64,000 bases of DNA from Dictyobacter kobayashii. GTDB taxonomy: Bacteria > Chloroflexota > Ktedonobacteria > Ktedonobacterales > Ktedonobacteraceae. The stretch covers positions 4,712,001 to 4,776,000 of the forward strand of contig NZ_BIFS01000001.1 of the NCBI RefSeq assembly GCF_003967555.1, in the 5' to 3' direction. The position numbers and the translations under genes were made by a program. Each line of letters opens with the position of its first letter. Position 1 is the stretch's first letter. This document shows positions 8,686 to 17,593 of this stretch, piece by piece. Below the pieces are notes generated by a model. That model searched no databases, had not been told where the DNA came from, and saw nothing but the letters and a program-made list of their open reading frames with translations.

Positions 8686-9855
8686 TTATATATCTGCCCG
8701 GCTGGTGACAATATCGTTTTGGGCGGCCCACAGGTTGAGGTCTTGCCGTTGGATAGCGGCGGCCATCAGATCTGGAAAGAGGTCTGGTGTGCAGGCAAAG
8801 GCTGGAATACCCAGTTGGGCCAGGGCGGCGGCGTTGTGTTTATCGTAGGATGGCGCTCCTTGATCGCTCAATGCAAGCAAACACACCACCTGGACCCCGG
8901 CGCTGGTCAGTTCAGCGGCTTTGCGCAACATACCTTGCCTGTCTCCTCCTTCATATAAATCTGTGATCAGGACCAGGATGGTCTGGGAGGGCCGCGTAAT
9001 TACCTGCTGGCAGTAGCCCAGGGCCTGGTTGATGTCGGTTCCTCCTCCTAGCTGCGTGCCAAACAATAGGTCGACCGGATCTTGCAGGTCATCGGTCAGA
9101 TCGACAACGGCGGTGTCAAAGACGACCATGCGTGTGCTGACGGCTTTGAGCGTGGCCAGTACCGCACCGAAGATGCCTGAATAGACTACTGAGGAGGCCA
9201 TGGAGCCGCTTTGATCGACGCAGAGCACAATATCGCGCAGCGAGGAGCGTTTGTGTCCGTGTCCCACCAGGCGTTCGGCGATGACTGTCCGCTGTTCGGG
9301 CAGGTAGTTTTTCAGGTTGAGGCGGATAGTGCGATCCCAATCGATCTCGTTCTGGCGCGGTCGATAGCTGCGGGTTGAGCGATTAAGGCTGCCTCGTACG
9401 GCCTGTAGCAGTGGATTGGCCAGCTTGCGCTCTAGCTCGTTGACGACTTTGCGTACCACCTGGCGTGCCGTATCTTTAGTTTTTGCTGGAATGACGCGGC
9501 TCAATGAGAGCAGGGTGGCGACCAAGTGTACGTCGGCATCGACCTGTTCAAGCATCTCTGGCTCTAAAAGCATCTGCGTGAGGTTGAGACGCTGCAGGGC
9601 ATCCTGTTGCATGATGCGGACCGTCGAGCTTGGAAAGTAAGAGCGAATATCTCCCAGCCAGCGTGCTACGCCCGGATTTGATCCGCCCAGGCCGCCGGTG
9701 CGCTCTTCTGCGTTATAGAGTGCCTCCAGCGCCTGGTCGATGTCGATGTCTCTCCCCTCCAGATTATCGGCCGGCTCTTCGTTTGTCTGCTCGGCGTCCT
9801 GTTTTCCCAGGATGAGCCGCCAGCGGCGTAGCCGTTCTTTCTCATCAATTGCCAT
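8686..9855 (-). CDS. VWA domain-containing protein, MoxR partner
   Basis: The protein has 389 residues. The C-terminal half is a von Willebrand A domain with a complete metal-ion-dependent adhesion site: DQSGS at about 214-218, the Thr of LGGGTDINQAL, and the Asp of LVLITDLYEGG. The N-terminal half is helical and uncharacterised. VWA proteins next to MoxR-type AAA+ ATPases act as substrate-recognition or chelatase-like partners (RavA-ViaA, CbbQ-CbbO, NorQ-NorD). Its ATG overlaps the stop of the DUF5682 gene by 11 bases, and it is the last gene of the operon. It matches the position of the VWA member of the enterobacterial yeh cluster. Confidence 0.9.
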   Translation of the reverse strand: MAIDEKERLRRWRLILGKQDAEQTNEEPADNLEGRDIDIDQALEALYNAEERTGGLGGSNPGVARWLGDIRSYFPSSTVRIMQQDALQRLNLTQMLLEPEMLEQVDADVHLVATLLSLSRVIPAKTKDTARQVVRKVVNELERKLANPLLQAVRGSLNRSTRSYRPRQNEIDWDRTIRLNLKNYLPEQRTVIAERLVGHGHKRSSLRDIVLCVDQSGSMASSVVYSGIFGAVLATLKAVSTRMVVFDTAVVDLTDDLQDPVDLLFGTQLGGGTDINQALGYCQQVITRPSQTILVLITDLYEGGDRQGMLRKAAELTSAGVQVVCLLALSDQGAPSYDKHNAAALAQLGIPAFACTPDLFPDLMAAAIQRQDLNLWAAQNDIVTSRADI

Positions 9856-12157
9856 TTTTCACCCCCATTAATTGAGCCAGCACGGGTAAAACGTGGGCTG
9901 CATGTGCATAATCTAAAGCTACCTGCTCGTTCTGCCCACGCGTGCTGACCCTATTCTGCACTGGTTGATGAAGCCGTTTGATTTTTTCTCCCATGTGTCG
10001 GCGCTCCGGCGCCTGGAAGCTGGCAAATGCCCTCCTCAGGATAGGTAGCAGTTGGATGAAGTTGTCGGAACTTAATACGCTTAACCATTGATCGAGGGCG
10101 CGCCAGAGGTCGTCCTGGTGCAGGATGAGTAGCCCGCTTCCGCGTATCACGCCTTCTATCCAGGCGGCGGCCTGCGTGAGTGGCACGGCAGGTGATAGGG
10201 CCAGCTGGATTAGCCGTTGCATCTCTGCCTCGGTGAGTGCCTGCTGGTCTAAGAGCAGGCGGCAGCAGCGACCACGAATCAAGCCATGAATATTGTCGCG
10301 CTCGGCCAGCGTTTTTAACCTTTCCTGCCAGACCTGGCGCTGTTGCGGATTATCCAATAATTGAATACTATCTTGCACATTATCGATACTTTTCAGCATT
10401 GCGAGGGCCGCGTCATCATCCAGCGAGAAGCAGGCTCCTGGTAAACCAATCAGGCTGCGCTCGAAGAGTCCATCTATGATGGGTAGTATGCGTTCGGCTC
10501 GGGTCTGACGCACATCGCCATAGCGTGCGACTCGCGCCAATGGCGGCAGGGCGTCCATCAGATGGCGCACATCGGTTGAAAGCGCGGCCCGTTCCTGCAG
10601 GATAGCCAGCAACTGGTCGGTGGCGGCGGGCAGTTCCGCCAGAATCACGCGCTGTAATAGCTCTGTCAGTGCTGGCAGTTCGGTCTGCTTGCTGGCACTA
10701 GCGGTGACATAACTGGTGGCCGCAGTTGCTACTGTATTGCCCCATATATTGGCTTCAATGATTGCGACGGCGAAATTGACCTTCCATTGCAGTTGCCAGT
10801 GCTCGTGGAAAGTACCTGCTTTTCCGCTGACGCGCACCTGTTTGCCCCAGGGGATCGAGAGGAGCTGTAAGCGATGCAGTAGCTGGCTGCGCGCCCGATC
10901 CGTGTCTTTACGCAGGTCTAGCTCTAGCTTTGTCTTTTCGGTGGATGGTTTGAGGCGCAGGCGCTGTTGCCAGTATTCCACATCATGCTGTAGTGGGACC
11001 GCTGGCGCTTCTTTGGGAACCTCTCCAAGTTTGTCACCCACCTCTAGCTGGTCGCGAATAAGCTGCATCGGCGCCATATCGCCATGGCATAACACGGTCA
11101 TGATGGCTTCGTTGTGCTCCGCCAGTCCTGGTTGGGTGAGATCGCGCATGGCGGCCAGTGACTCGGTCAGCCGTACCGCTTCAATGACGCTGGCGGACGA
11201 GGCGTCCAGTCCGTGTTCGCGCAGTAGATGCGCGGCCCTGGTGATCCAGCGTGTAGTTAACTGTTTAGGAGCGGTCCACAGGTGAGCATACCAGCCGGGA
11301 GCCTCCATGCCAGCGCCATAGCCGCTGCGCGAGGAGAGGCGCGAGTAGGTCCAGGGAATCCAGGTTGTCGTTACTTTGATCTGTGTCAGCCCTTTGAGTA
11401 GCTCTGTATCTTCTTGCGCTGGTCCTGGATTGGTTAGTACCGGCGCGTGCCAGGCGCCACAGATGACGGCGATGCGCTGGTAGTTCTCTTTTTGGGCGGC
11501 CCGTATGGTCTGGCGCATATAGGCTTCGCGCTGTGCCTCTTCCGCTTTTGGCGCTCTGGCATCGGCGCGGAGCGCTGTCATGGCTTCCAGGATACCTTCA
11601 AACAGGTCAACGACGTTCTGTCGCTGCTCGATCTGGCGTTCCCACCACAGCTCATGGTCAGTATAGCCTGCGGCCTGGGCGAGCAGCGTGAGCGGGTCTT
11701 CTTGTAGTAATGTTTGCTCGTCTGTTTCAGGCGCTACGACCGTGGCCGTGCTGTTTTGGCGCAGTGCTTTCTTCGCCTTATTGCGTGCGGTCGGCCTGCC
11801 AGGTTCGTTTGCCTCTGCGTCTTCTCCCTCCTCTAGCCGTGCCAGTTGGATGGACTGGGGGAGATCCATAAAGCGCGCCGGGATCTCTGCTTTCTGGGCA
11901 TATTTGAGTGCCTGCCATTCAGGCGAGAACTGTGTGAATGGATAGTAGACCGCTTTCTTTGGTTGTTCCGGCGCATAGATGAGCAGGGCGACCGGGGGCT
12001 TCATCTTTGCCTGTTCCATAAATGGGAGCACCTCTTGTGCGTCGGGCGGCCCTTCGATCAGCAGGATATCTGGCTTGAGTTTTTCCAGGGCGGCGCGTAG
12101 ACTGCGCGCGCACCCCGGACCATGATGGCGAATGCCAAAGACATGTATACTACTCAT
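9845..12157 (-). CDS. DUF5682 family protein
   Basis: This is a 770-residue protein of the family found beside MoxR/VWA/SWIM genes (YehM-like). The first 100 residues carry VFGIRHHGPGCARSL followed by ILLIEGPPD, and about 240 residues later comes VICGAWHAPVL. Two G-x-x-H motifs with an intervening Glu recall the TraB/ChaN/TIKI fold, which suggests a metal-dependent hydrolase-like N-terminal domain; this is my inference. The rest is helical with many Leu/Ala repeats. The ATG at 12157 directly abuts the MoxR stop (TAG then ATG). No signal peptide or membrane segment is seen, so it is probably cytoplasmic and works with the AAA+ and VWA partners. Confidence 0.85.
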   Translation of the reverse strand: MSSIHVFGIRHHGPGCARSLRAALEKLKPDILLIEGPPDAQEVLPFMEQAKMKPPVALLIYAPEQPKKAVYYPFTQFSPEWQALKYAQKAEIPARFMDLPQSIQLARLEEGEDAEANEPGRPTARNKAKKALRQNSTATVVAPETDEQTLLQEDPLTLLAQAAGYTDHELWWERQIEQRQNVVDLFEGILEAMTALRADARAPKAEEAQREAYMRQTIRAAQKENYQRIAVICGAWHAPVLTNPGPAQEDTELLKGLTQIKVTTTWIPWTYSRLSSRSGYGAGMEAPGWYAHLWTAPKQLTTRWITRAAHLLREHGLDASSASVIEAVRLTESLAAMRDLTQPGLAEHNEAIMTVLCHGDMAPMQLIRDQLEVGDKLGEVPKEAPAVPLQHDVEYWQQRLRLKPSTEKTKLELDLRKDTDRARSQLLHRLQLLSIPWGKQVRVSGKAGTFHEHWQLQWKVNFAVAIIEANIWGNTVATAATSYVTASASKQTELPALTELLQRVILAELPAATDQLLAILQERAALSTDVRHLMDALPPLARVARYGDVRQTRAERILPIIDGLFERSLIGLPGACFSLDDDAALAMLKSIDNVQDSIQLLDNPQQRQVWQERLKTLAERDNIHGLIRGRCCRLLLDQQALTEAEMQRLIQLALSPAVPLTQAAAWIEGVIRGSGLLILHQDDLWRALDQWLSVLSSDNFIQLLPILRRAFASFQAPERRHMGEKIKRLHQPVQNRVSTRGQNEQVALDYAHAAHVLPVLAQLMGVKNGN

Positions 12158-13282
12158 CTATAGCACCTCATGGCACGCTCGATACAGATCTTTCCAGCCC
12201 TCACGTTCTTTGACTACGGTCTGTAGATATTCCAGCCAGACCACGCGATCTTGAACCGGGTCCTTGACGATGGCTCCTGTCAGGCCGGCGGCCAGGTCGC
12301 CTGCGTGTAGCTCGCCATCCCCATAATAGCCGGCCATGGCCAGTCCATTGTTGATCACCGAAATAGCTTCGGCGGTAGAAAGGGTGCCGCTGGGCGACTT
12401 GATTTTTGTTTTGCCATCGATCGTCTTCCCTGAGCGTAGTTCGCGGAAGACCGTCACCACGCGACGGATCTCTTCGAGCGCGGGCTTCTCGGCGGGAAGT
12501 TCCAGGGCTTTGCCCAGACTGGCCACGCGGCGATCTACGATCTGGATCTCCTCTTCAATACTGCTGGGCAGGGGCAGAATAACGGTATTGAAGCGGCGGG
12601 TGAGCGCGCTGGAGAGCTCGTTGACGCCTTTGTCGCGGTTGTTGGCAGTGGCGATCACATTGAACCCTTTGCGGGCCTGTACTTCTGTGTTGAGTTCTGG
12701 TACTGGCAGCGTTTTTTCAGATAGGATGGTAATCAGGGTATCCTGTACCTCGCTGGCGATACGGGTCAATTCTTCGATGCGGGCGATCTTACCGTCCTGC
12801 ATCGCTTGCATCATCGGACTGACGACCAGCGCCTTTTCTGATGGACCCTCTACCAGCAAACGAGCGTAGTTCCAGCCATAGCGAATCGCGTTCTCATCGG
12901 TGCCCGTCGTTCCCTGAATCAGCAGGGTCGAATCGCCAGCGATCGCCGCTGCCAGGTGTTCGCTCACCCACGATTTTGCAGTACCGGGTATACCGTAGAG
13001 GAGAAGAGCGCGGTCGGTGGCCAGGGTAGCGATGGCGATCTCCATCAAGCGAGCATTGCCAACGTATTTCGGCGTAACCACAAAGCCATTGTCGAGCTGC
13101 CCACCCATCAGATAGGTGCGCACTGCCCAGGGAGAGAGCTTCCAGTTGGGTGGACGCTGGCGCGTATCGATCTTGCTCAACTCTGCCAGTTCTGCGGCGA
13201 ATTGTTGTTCGGCATGCTGGCGTAGAACGGCTTCGATTTTCGTGTCGATGGCGGTGCTGGTTGTGCTCTGGCTGGTTGTCAT
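12158..13282 (-). CDS. MoxR-family AAA+ ATPase
   Basis: The protein has 374 residues from ATG 13282, chosen over an upstream TTG because GAGGAG is at a usable distance. Walker A is GIPGTAKS (97-104). The segment LIQGTTGTDENAIRYGWN follows, sensor 1 is VIATANNRDKG (about 215), and the arginine finger lies in SALTRRFN. MoxR ATPases use ATP hydrolysis to remodel or activate protein complexes together with a VWA partner, here two genes downstream. The gene starts one base after the DUF5691 stop and ends directly at the DUF5682 start, so all are co-translated. The client protein is unknown. Confidence 0.92.
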   Translation of the reverse strand: MTTSQSTTSTAIDTKIEAVLRQHAEQQFAAELAELSKIDTRQRPPNWKLSPWAVRTYLMGGQLDNGFVVTPKYVGNARLMEIAIATLATDRALLLYGIPGTAKSWVSEHLAAAIAGDSTLLIQGTTGTDENAIRYGWNYARLLVEGPSEKALVVSPMMQAMQDGKIARIEELTRIASEVQDTLITILSEKTLPVPELNTEVQARKGFNVIATANNRDKGVNELSSALTRRFNTVILPLPSSIEEEIQIVDRRVASLGKALELPAEKPALEEIRRVVTVFRELRSGKTIDGKTKIKSPSGTLSTAEAISVINNGLAMAGYYGDGELHAGDLAAGLTGAIVKDPVQDRVVWLEYLQTVVKEREGWKDLYRACHEVL

Positions 13283-13283
13283 A

Positions 13284-14831
13284 TTATGCAATCTCCTCTA
13301 AAAGTTGTTTACGTATCTCAATAAGTTCTAGAAAAGTGGACATCTGTTGTTGGCGCTGCTGCGCATACCAGGAAACGTCTTCCGCTGGAAGCTCCCATGG
13401 CTGCCGGGCTAATTCAAGGCAGTCGGGGTGGATAGCCCTGGCTACTGTTGAGAATGTGTTTTGCCAGGTAGTGTGGTTGATTAAGTTTGAGCCTGAGCTT
13501 TTATAATATTCGACTGAGTCTTGATAATAAAGGCGCAGTTGCTGTAGACATAGCAAGCTGAATGATCGATTCCAGGACGCGGGCGCAATGATAATACCGG
13601 CTGGCCAGAAATCATTGTGCCGTATAAGTGGCTCTATCAGCTTTTCAGCGACCTCCTGTGGCAGTTGCGCCAGCATTTTGTGGCACAGGTCGCTATCGAA
13701 ACTTTTGTTGGCCCGCAATTGGTAGCGTATACAGCGTTCCAGCAATGGCTGATACCAGGAAACATTCTGATAGCGCCAGGCTGCCTGTTGCAGGTCCGTC
13801 ATTAGCGCGTAACCGTGTGGGCTTTCCTCCACCAGATCAATAAACGCCTCCTTCGCAAGGGCGAAGCGCTCACTCCAATGTTGTGGTGCTACCCTTTTGA
13901 GGGCGTGGTGCAGCCAGCCTTCTGTGTTTAGTTTGTCTGAATAGTATGGTGTCAGTGCCAGAGCTGCTTTCCTGTCTGCATCCAGTTGTTGGGGTAGCTC
14001 GATCGTCAAACAGTTCTTCTTATAGTTTAGAAAACCCTCTGCTGCGGCTAGAAAGCGTTGGGTCAATGGTGTGGAGGATAGGGACAGCATAAGGTCGGCG
14101 GCTTGCTGGCGCACGCCTTCGCTGCGATCACTAAGGGTTTGCTCTAGAAAGCTTTGATCAGCGAGCGAGAGGCCGGTTTGCAGTTGGGCCAGTAAGGCTT
14201 CGCGTACCTCGGCCTTCTCTTGTTTCCAGGCCGCCGCCAACCAGTCGCGAGCTTTGGCTGGATCTTGCGTACGCATATGACCCAATATCTCCTGGCGCTG
14301 TTTGAGCGTGCCTTCCTGCCAGATTTTTTCGGCGTCGGCTGGTAGATGCTGGGTTTGTTCGGATTGCTCAATCCAGCTCCATGCTGGAACAAACTGGCTG
14401 AGCCAGCGACCACGCTCCCCAAGTATTGGTACCATTGCGGCCTGGATTTCCTGGTGGGTGGTGGCATAGGTGATGCTTTGCGGCAACATTTCATAGGGCA
14501 AGCGCAATTGCCGTCTTTGCAAGTGCTGCAGAGCCTCTGGCAGCAAGATATTTGCTGGCTGTTGGAATAGCCCCTCGATCAGCCGTGCTACGCGTGTTGA
14601 GCAGGGAGCCCATGTCTCTGGCCCGGCCGTGGCCAATGGTTCTGGTGCGCTGGCCGCGATCATACCAGCCTGTGAGTAAATGGCCTGGGCACCGGCTGCC
14701 AGCAGGAAAGAGCGCTCGCCTTTGTCGGCTGGCAATTGCTGTGTCAGCTCATCGAGGGCTGTCTCTGTCGCCGGAATCTGTGAGCCTTGTTGGGCGGTCC
14801 CCACCACGGCAGTGCGTAAAAATGTGTCCAT
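13284..14831 (-). CDS. DUF5691 family protein
   Basis: The protein has 515 residues from ATG 14831 (MDTFLRTAVVGTAQQ), which follows GAGGGAC. An upstream in-frame start at 14906 would overlap the SWIM gene and lacks a ribosome site. The N-terminus is the recognisable family start; the remainder is helical and rich in Leu, Gln and Ala, resembling HEAT-like scaffolds (for example SDRSEGVRQQAADLMLSLS). No catalytic motif is visible. DUF5691 genes are regularly found between SWIM and MoxR genes, as here, so it is likely a structural or client-binding part of the same system. Confidence 0.8.
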   Translation of the reverse strand: MDTFLRTAVVGTAQQGSQIPATETALDELTQQLPADKGERSFLLAAGAQAIYSQAGMIAASAPEPLATAGPETWAPCSTRVARLIEGLFQQPANILLPEALQHLQRRQLRLPYEMLPQSITYATTHQEIQAAMVPILGERGRWLSQFVPAWSWIEQSEQTQHLPADAEKIWQEGTLKQRQEILGHMRTQDPAKARDWLAAAWKQEKAEVREALLAQLQTGLSLADQSFLEQTLSDRSEGVRQQAADLMLSLSSTPLTQRFLAAAEGFLNYKKNCLTIELPQQLDADRKAALALTPYYSDKLNTEGWLHHALKRVAPQHWSERFALAKEAFIDLVEESPHGYALMTDLQQAAWRYQNVSWYQPLLERCIRYQLRANKSFDSDLCHKMLAQLPQEVAEKLIEPLIRHNDFWPAGIIIAPASWNRSFSLLCLQQLRLYYQDSVEYYKSSGSNLINHTTWQNTFSTVARAIHPDCLELARQPWELPAEDVSWYAQQRQQQMSTFLELIEIRKQLLEEIA

Positions 14832-14842
14832 TCTGTCCCTCT

Positions 14843-16168
14843 CTAAAGCAAGTGATAGGTATGATCGACCAGCACACCAAGCGGCAGGAGCGTTTCGCCG
14901 TTCCACTCGCCTGCGAAATCTACGGCGTGCCCGCCCGAGAGTGCCAGGAGCTTCCAGTGTTCATCCTGGGTCCGAGCCAGAGGTAAGGCCTGCCCTTGCC
15001 GGTCGCGCAAATACCAGCGCTTGCTCTCTTTTTCATAGATGGGGAGGGTATTTTGTATCACACAAAGAAACTGTTCCTGCCAGGGATGGCGTGCAAGTTG
15101 CCTGGCTACTCCACCTAGAAAATCCTCAATGCTTGCTACTCCTGGCAGTTGTTCTTGAATTGGCTGGCCGACCCCTTGCCGTTGTGCGAACAAAGCACGT
15201 TGTGGGACCACTCCGGGCCAGTAGACCAGTTCGGCCGCCTGATGGGTTCCCAGGGGATAGTGTTCAGTAAATGGGGTGCCGGCGAAGGAAAATTGTAGTA
15301 CGAATGTGTCGTGTCCGGTGGTTGTGCCACGTAGCCAGGTGCGCTGCGTGCGACCTCGCTCGATAGTTTCGCGCGTCTGTCCGAGAAAGAGCCAATCGTC
15401 AGTGACATGGCTACCATGCTCAAGAACCTCTGCTTCTTTCAGTGACCAGCCGACCAACTGGCGGATATTTTCTTGTGCATCCGGCTCAAAACGCTCCTGG
15501 TGCTGGTATGCCTCTGTCAATAAGGCCAGCTTACCCAGTTGGGCCAGTAGTCTGGTCGTCCAGTTTTTCGAGGCATTGGGAATGGTTGCCAGTACACGGA
15601 TGCGGGCAGCCAGTCCGCTGGCCTGCGCATCCACCATCTGGGCCGCCTGCTGCTCCCAGAACGAGGCTGGCTGGGTTTCCAGGCCGCCTAATCCATTGCG
15701 GATTAGATCATTGAGCCAGAGGTCTAACTGTTCGATCCCCTGTTGTATCTTCTCCTGGCGCTTCTCTGCGCTTTTCTTCTGTTTCCCTTCAGTGGGCTCC
15801 TGGCTGGCTTTAGTCGTGGATGTTTCCTGGCGTTTTTGTTGGGCGGCGCGCTTCTTTAACCAGCTGCTGACCCATTCCAGTGGCTCGCTTTCTGGTAGTG
15901 CCTCTGGGGTCGCGGCGGCCAGAAAAAGCAGGCCCAGACTATGTTTACAGGGAAGTTTACGACTGGGACAGCTGCACTGGGTGGTGAACGTTGCGCGTTC
16001 CATGCGCACTTGATAGAGGCCGCTTCCCTGACATTCTCCCCAGATCGCTTGCTCGTTGTGGCCCAGGTTGAGCCAGAATTTTGTCTGCGCCAGCTTCTTG
16101 CCGGCCTTTACCGCGCTGGCATCGGGCGCCATCTGGCTGACCTGGTCTGTTGTGATATGTAATTCCAC
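14843..16168 (-). CDS. SWIM zinc finger family protein
   Basis: The protein has 441 residues from a GTG at 16168. The zinc-binding C-x-C-x6-C-x-H motif, CSCPSRKLPCKH, lies at about 65-76 and is the only recognisable domain. SWIM domains bind nucleic acid or protein. The rest is a long helical and beta-rich body with a Lys/Gln-rich linker (about 140-170). A -10 sequence TATAAT at 16205-16210 lies inside a longer possible reading from 16264, so the shorter start is preferred. It is the first gene of the five-gene operon; its stop is 11 bases before the DUF5691 start. In Escherichia coli the related cluster also has a SWIM member (YehQ). Confidence 0.87.
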   Translation of the reverse strand: MELHITTDQVSQMAPDASAVKAGKKLAQTKFWLNLGHNEQAIWGECQGSGLYQVRMERATFTTQCSCPSRKLPCKHSLGLLFLAAATPEALPESEPLEWVSSWLKKRAAQQKRQETSTTKASQEPTEGKQKKSAEKRQEKIQQGIEQLDLWLNDLIRNGLGGLETQPASFWEQQAAQMVDAQASGLAARIRVLATIPNASKNWTTRLLAQLGKLALLTEAYQHQERFEPDAQENIRQLVGWSLKEAEVLEHGSHVTDDWLFLGQTRETIERGRTQRTWLRGTTTGHDTFVLQFSFAGTPFTEHYPLGTHQAAELVYWPGVVPQRALFAQRQGVGQPIQEQLPGVASIEDFLGGVARQLARHPWQEQFLCVIQNTLPIYEKESKRWYLRDRQGQALPLARTQDEHWKLLALSGGHAVDFAGEWNGETLLPLGVLVDHTYHLL

Positions 16169-16204
16169 GAGTGCGTTTCCCCCGAAGAAGTTTTTTGTTC
16201 TGCT

Positions 16205-16210
16205 ATTATA
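16205..16210 (-). promoter_or_regulatory. -10 element for the SWIM-MoxR-VWA operon
   Basis: TATAAT on the minus strand lies 37 bases upstream of the SWIM GTG start. The -35 region is weak. It is the best promoter candidate for the five leftward genes. Confidence 0.4.
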
Positions 16211-16439
16211 TTCTTTCCAGGCGCCCCCAATGCGGAAAAGCCTATTTATCAGGACCTTCCGCATTGTCAGTCAGAATAAAGGCAGCTGGCTATACCCGGG
16301 TTGAAACTTGCGCCCCTACCTGATACGTGAGAGTGATATGTACTTACTTATCATGAATTGCTGATTTTTCAAGCGAATCCACCCTGGCGCAGTGCGGAAA
16401 GGGTGGTATGTGCTTTCTGATAGGAATGGAGGAAAAAGA

Positions 16440-16817
16440 ATGGATGCTCACCAAGAGCAAGAATATAAAACTGAAAATAGTTCCCATAAGAAAAGTGTTG
16501 AAGAATTAAATAAAGAAGCTATCGCTAAAGGTACGACTCCTGAGAAACTTCAGCAGGAGGCCAGTGCGGTCCCCGGCCAGAAGCCAGGCCATAGAATGGT
16601 GGACGGTTATGCGATGACCCAGGGAGAAGAACCCGCTGAGCCACAGCGTGATGAGCGCGAAGGTTATGATCCTGCCCATAGCGGTGTGCGCCATGCACAG
16701 AATAAGCCGGGCGCTCCCACGCAAACACCAGGTCGTGACGAAGGTACTGCCTGGTCTTCTCAGGAGCAGATGGGTAGCCTGAGAGATACTTTCGACCAGA
16801 AGAATCCTGCAGAATAG
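16440..16817 (+). CDS. Small hydrophilic protein of unknown function
   Basis: The product has 125 residues from ATG 16440, which follows GGAGGAAAA. It is highly charged and almost free of hydrophobic stretches, rich in Glu, Gln, Lys, Gly and Pro, so largely disordered. Segments such as KSVEELNKEAIAKGTTPEKL look like a short amphipathic helix. I do not recognise the family. Small disordered proteins of this kind next to heat-shock genes are sometimes stress-related; the next gene is an HSP20, but a gap of about 100 bases separates them. No signal peptide or metal motif is seen. Confidence 0.7.
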   Translation: MDAHQEQEYKTENSSHKKSVEELNKEAIAKGTTPEKLQQEASAVPGQKPGHRMVDGYAMTQGEEPAEPQRDEREGYDPAHSGVRHAQNKPGAPTQTPGRDEGTAWSSQEQMGSLRDTFDQKNPAE

Positions 16818-16913
16818 TTCGTTCCTGGCTGGCAGACAGCGGAGCTCGCCACGCTTAAGCGGTGCTTACAAGCTATTCAGTTGAGTGTATAATCACCCAG
16901 AAAGGTAGGCGGT

Positions 16914-17308
16914 ATGCAAGAGAAGGCTAAGATCCAGCATATTCCTGTGAAGGTCTATCGTACTGCTGATCGTTTAATGATTGCTGCTCCTATGCCGGGA
17001 CTCCAGCCAGAGGATATTACTGCCCAGGTTTCTGAGAGCGGGCATCTGGTGATCCAGGGGACCTGCGTGGTGTGCTCAAAGATGTCAAAGAGCTTTTGAT
17101 TGATGAGTGGAGCGTAGGCGGCTACTATCGGGATATCGATTTACCTGATGTGGTCGATGGCATTCATGCGAATATGAATTACGGCAATGGCGTACTGGTT
17201 ATCGCTTTTCCTTTGAGTCAGCAGATGCAGCCCGCGACTTTAAGGCTGCAGAAGATTGCGACAGATCGTGGTGGCCGTACTGGCAATTCGGGTCATGCCG
17301 CTCCGTAG
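16914..17308 (+). CDS. HSP20 / alpha-crystallin family small heat-shock protein (one frame break)
   Basis: From ATG 16914 the product begins with the alpha-crystallin strands KVYRTADRLMIAAPMPG, LQPEDITAQVSESGHLVIQG. After a one-base loss in a GGG run near 17058 it continues as LRGVLKDVKELLIDEWSVGG, YYRDIDLPDVVDG, then ANMNYGNGVLVIAFPL. PMPGLQPEDI, the central loop and GVLVIAFPL match the family. About 130 residues is normal. These chaperones form oligomers that hold unfolding proteins. The C-terminal I-x-I anchor is not obvious. A strong terminator follows at 17344. Confidence 0.82.
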
Positions 17309-17343
17309 CTGTGTCTCTTTGTTAGTCTCGTTGCCCAGAAAAC

Positions 17344-17387
17344 AATTTATGCCAGCTGCGCTCGCCAGGGTGCAGCTGGCATAAATT
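17344..17387 (+). terminator. Intrinsic terminator after the HSP20 gene
   Basis: AATTTATGCCAGCTGC (17344-17359) pairs perfectly with 17372-17387, with a 12-base loop, and TTT-rich sequence continues into the downstream side. Confidence 0.8.
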
Positions 17388-17593
17388 TTTGTGTTCTCTC
17401 CCCCATTGTCGGCAAGCAGGTTAAGAAAATTAAACGTTGGTAAAGTTTTCTTAAACTTCTGCCCAACCTCTATTCTTTTTATCTATTATATGTTTCAATA
17501 TAGAAATGTTATGAGTGGTTTCGTGCTATGTCGGAATATTTTAGCGTATAGGTCTCTCTCTATATTGAATGATAGATAAATGAGGTGGAATGT

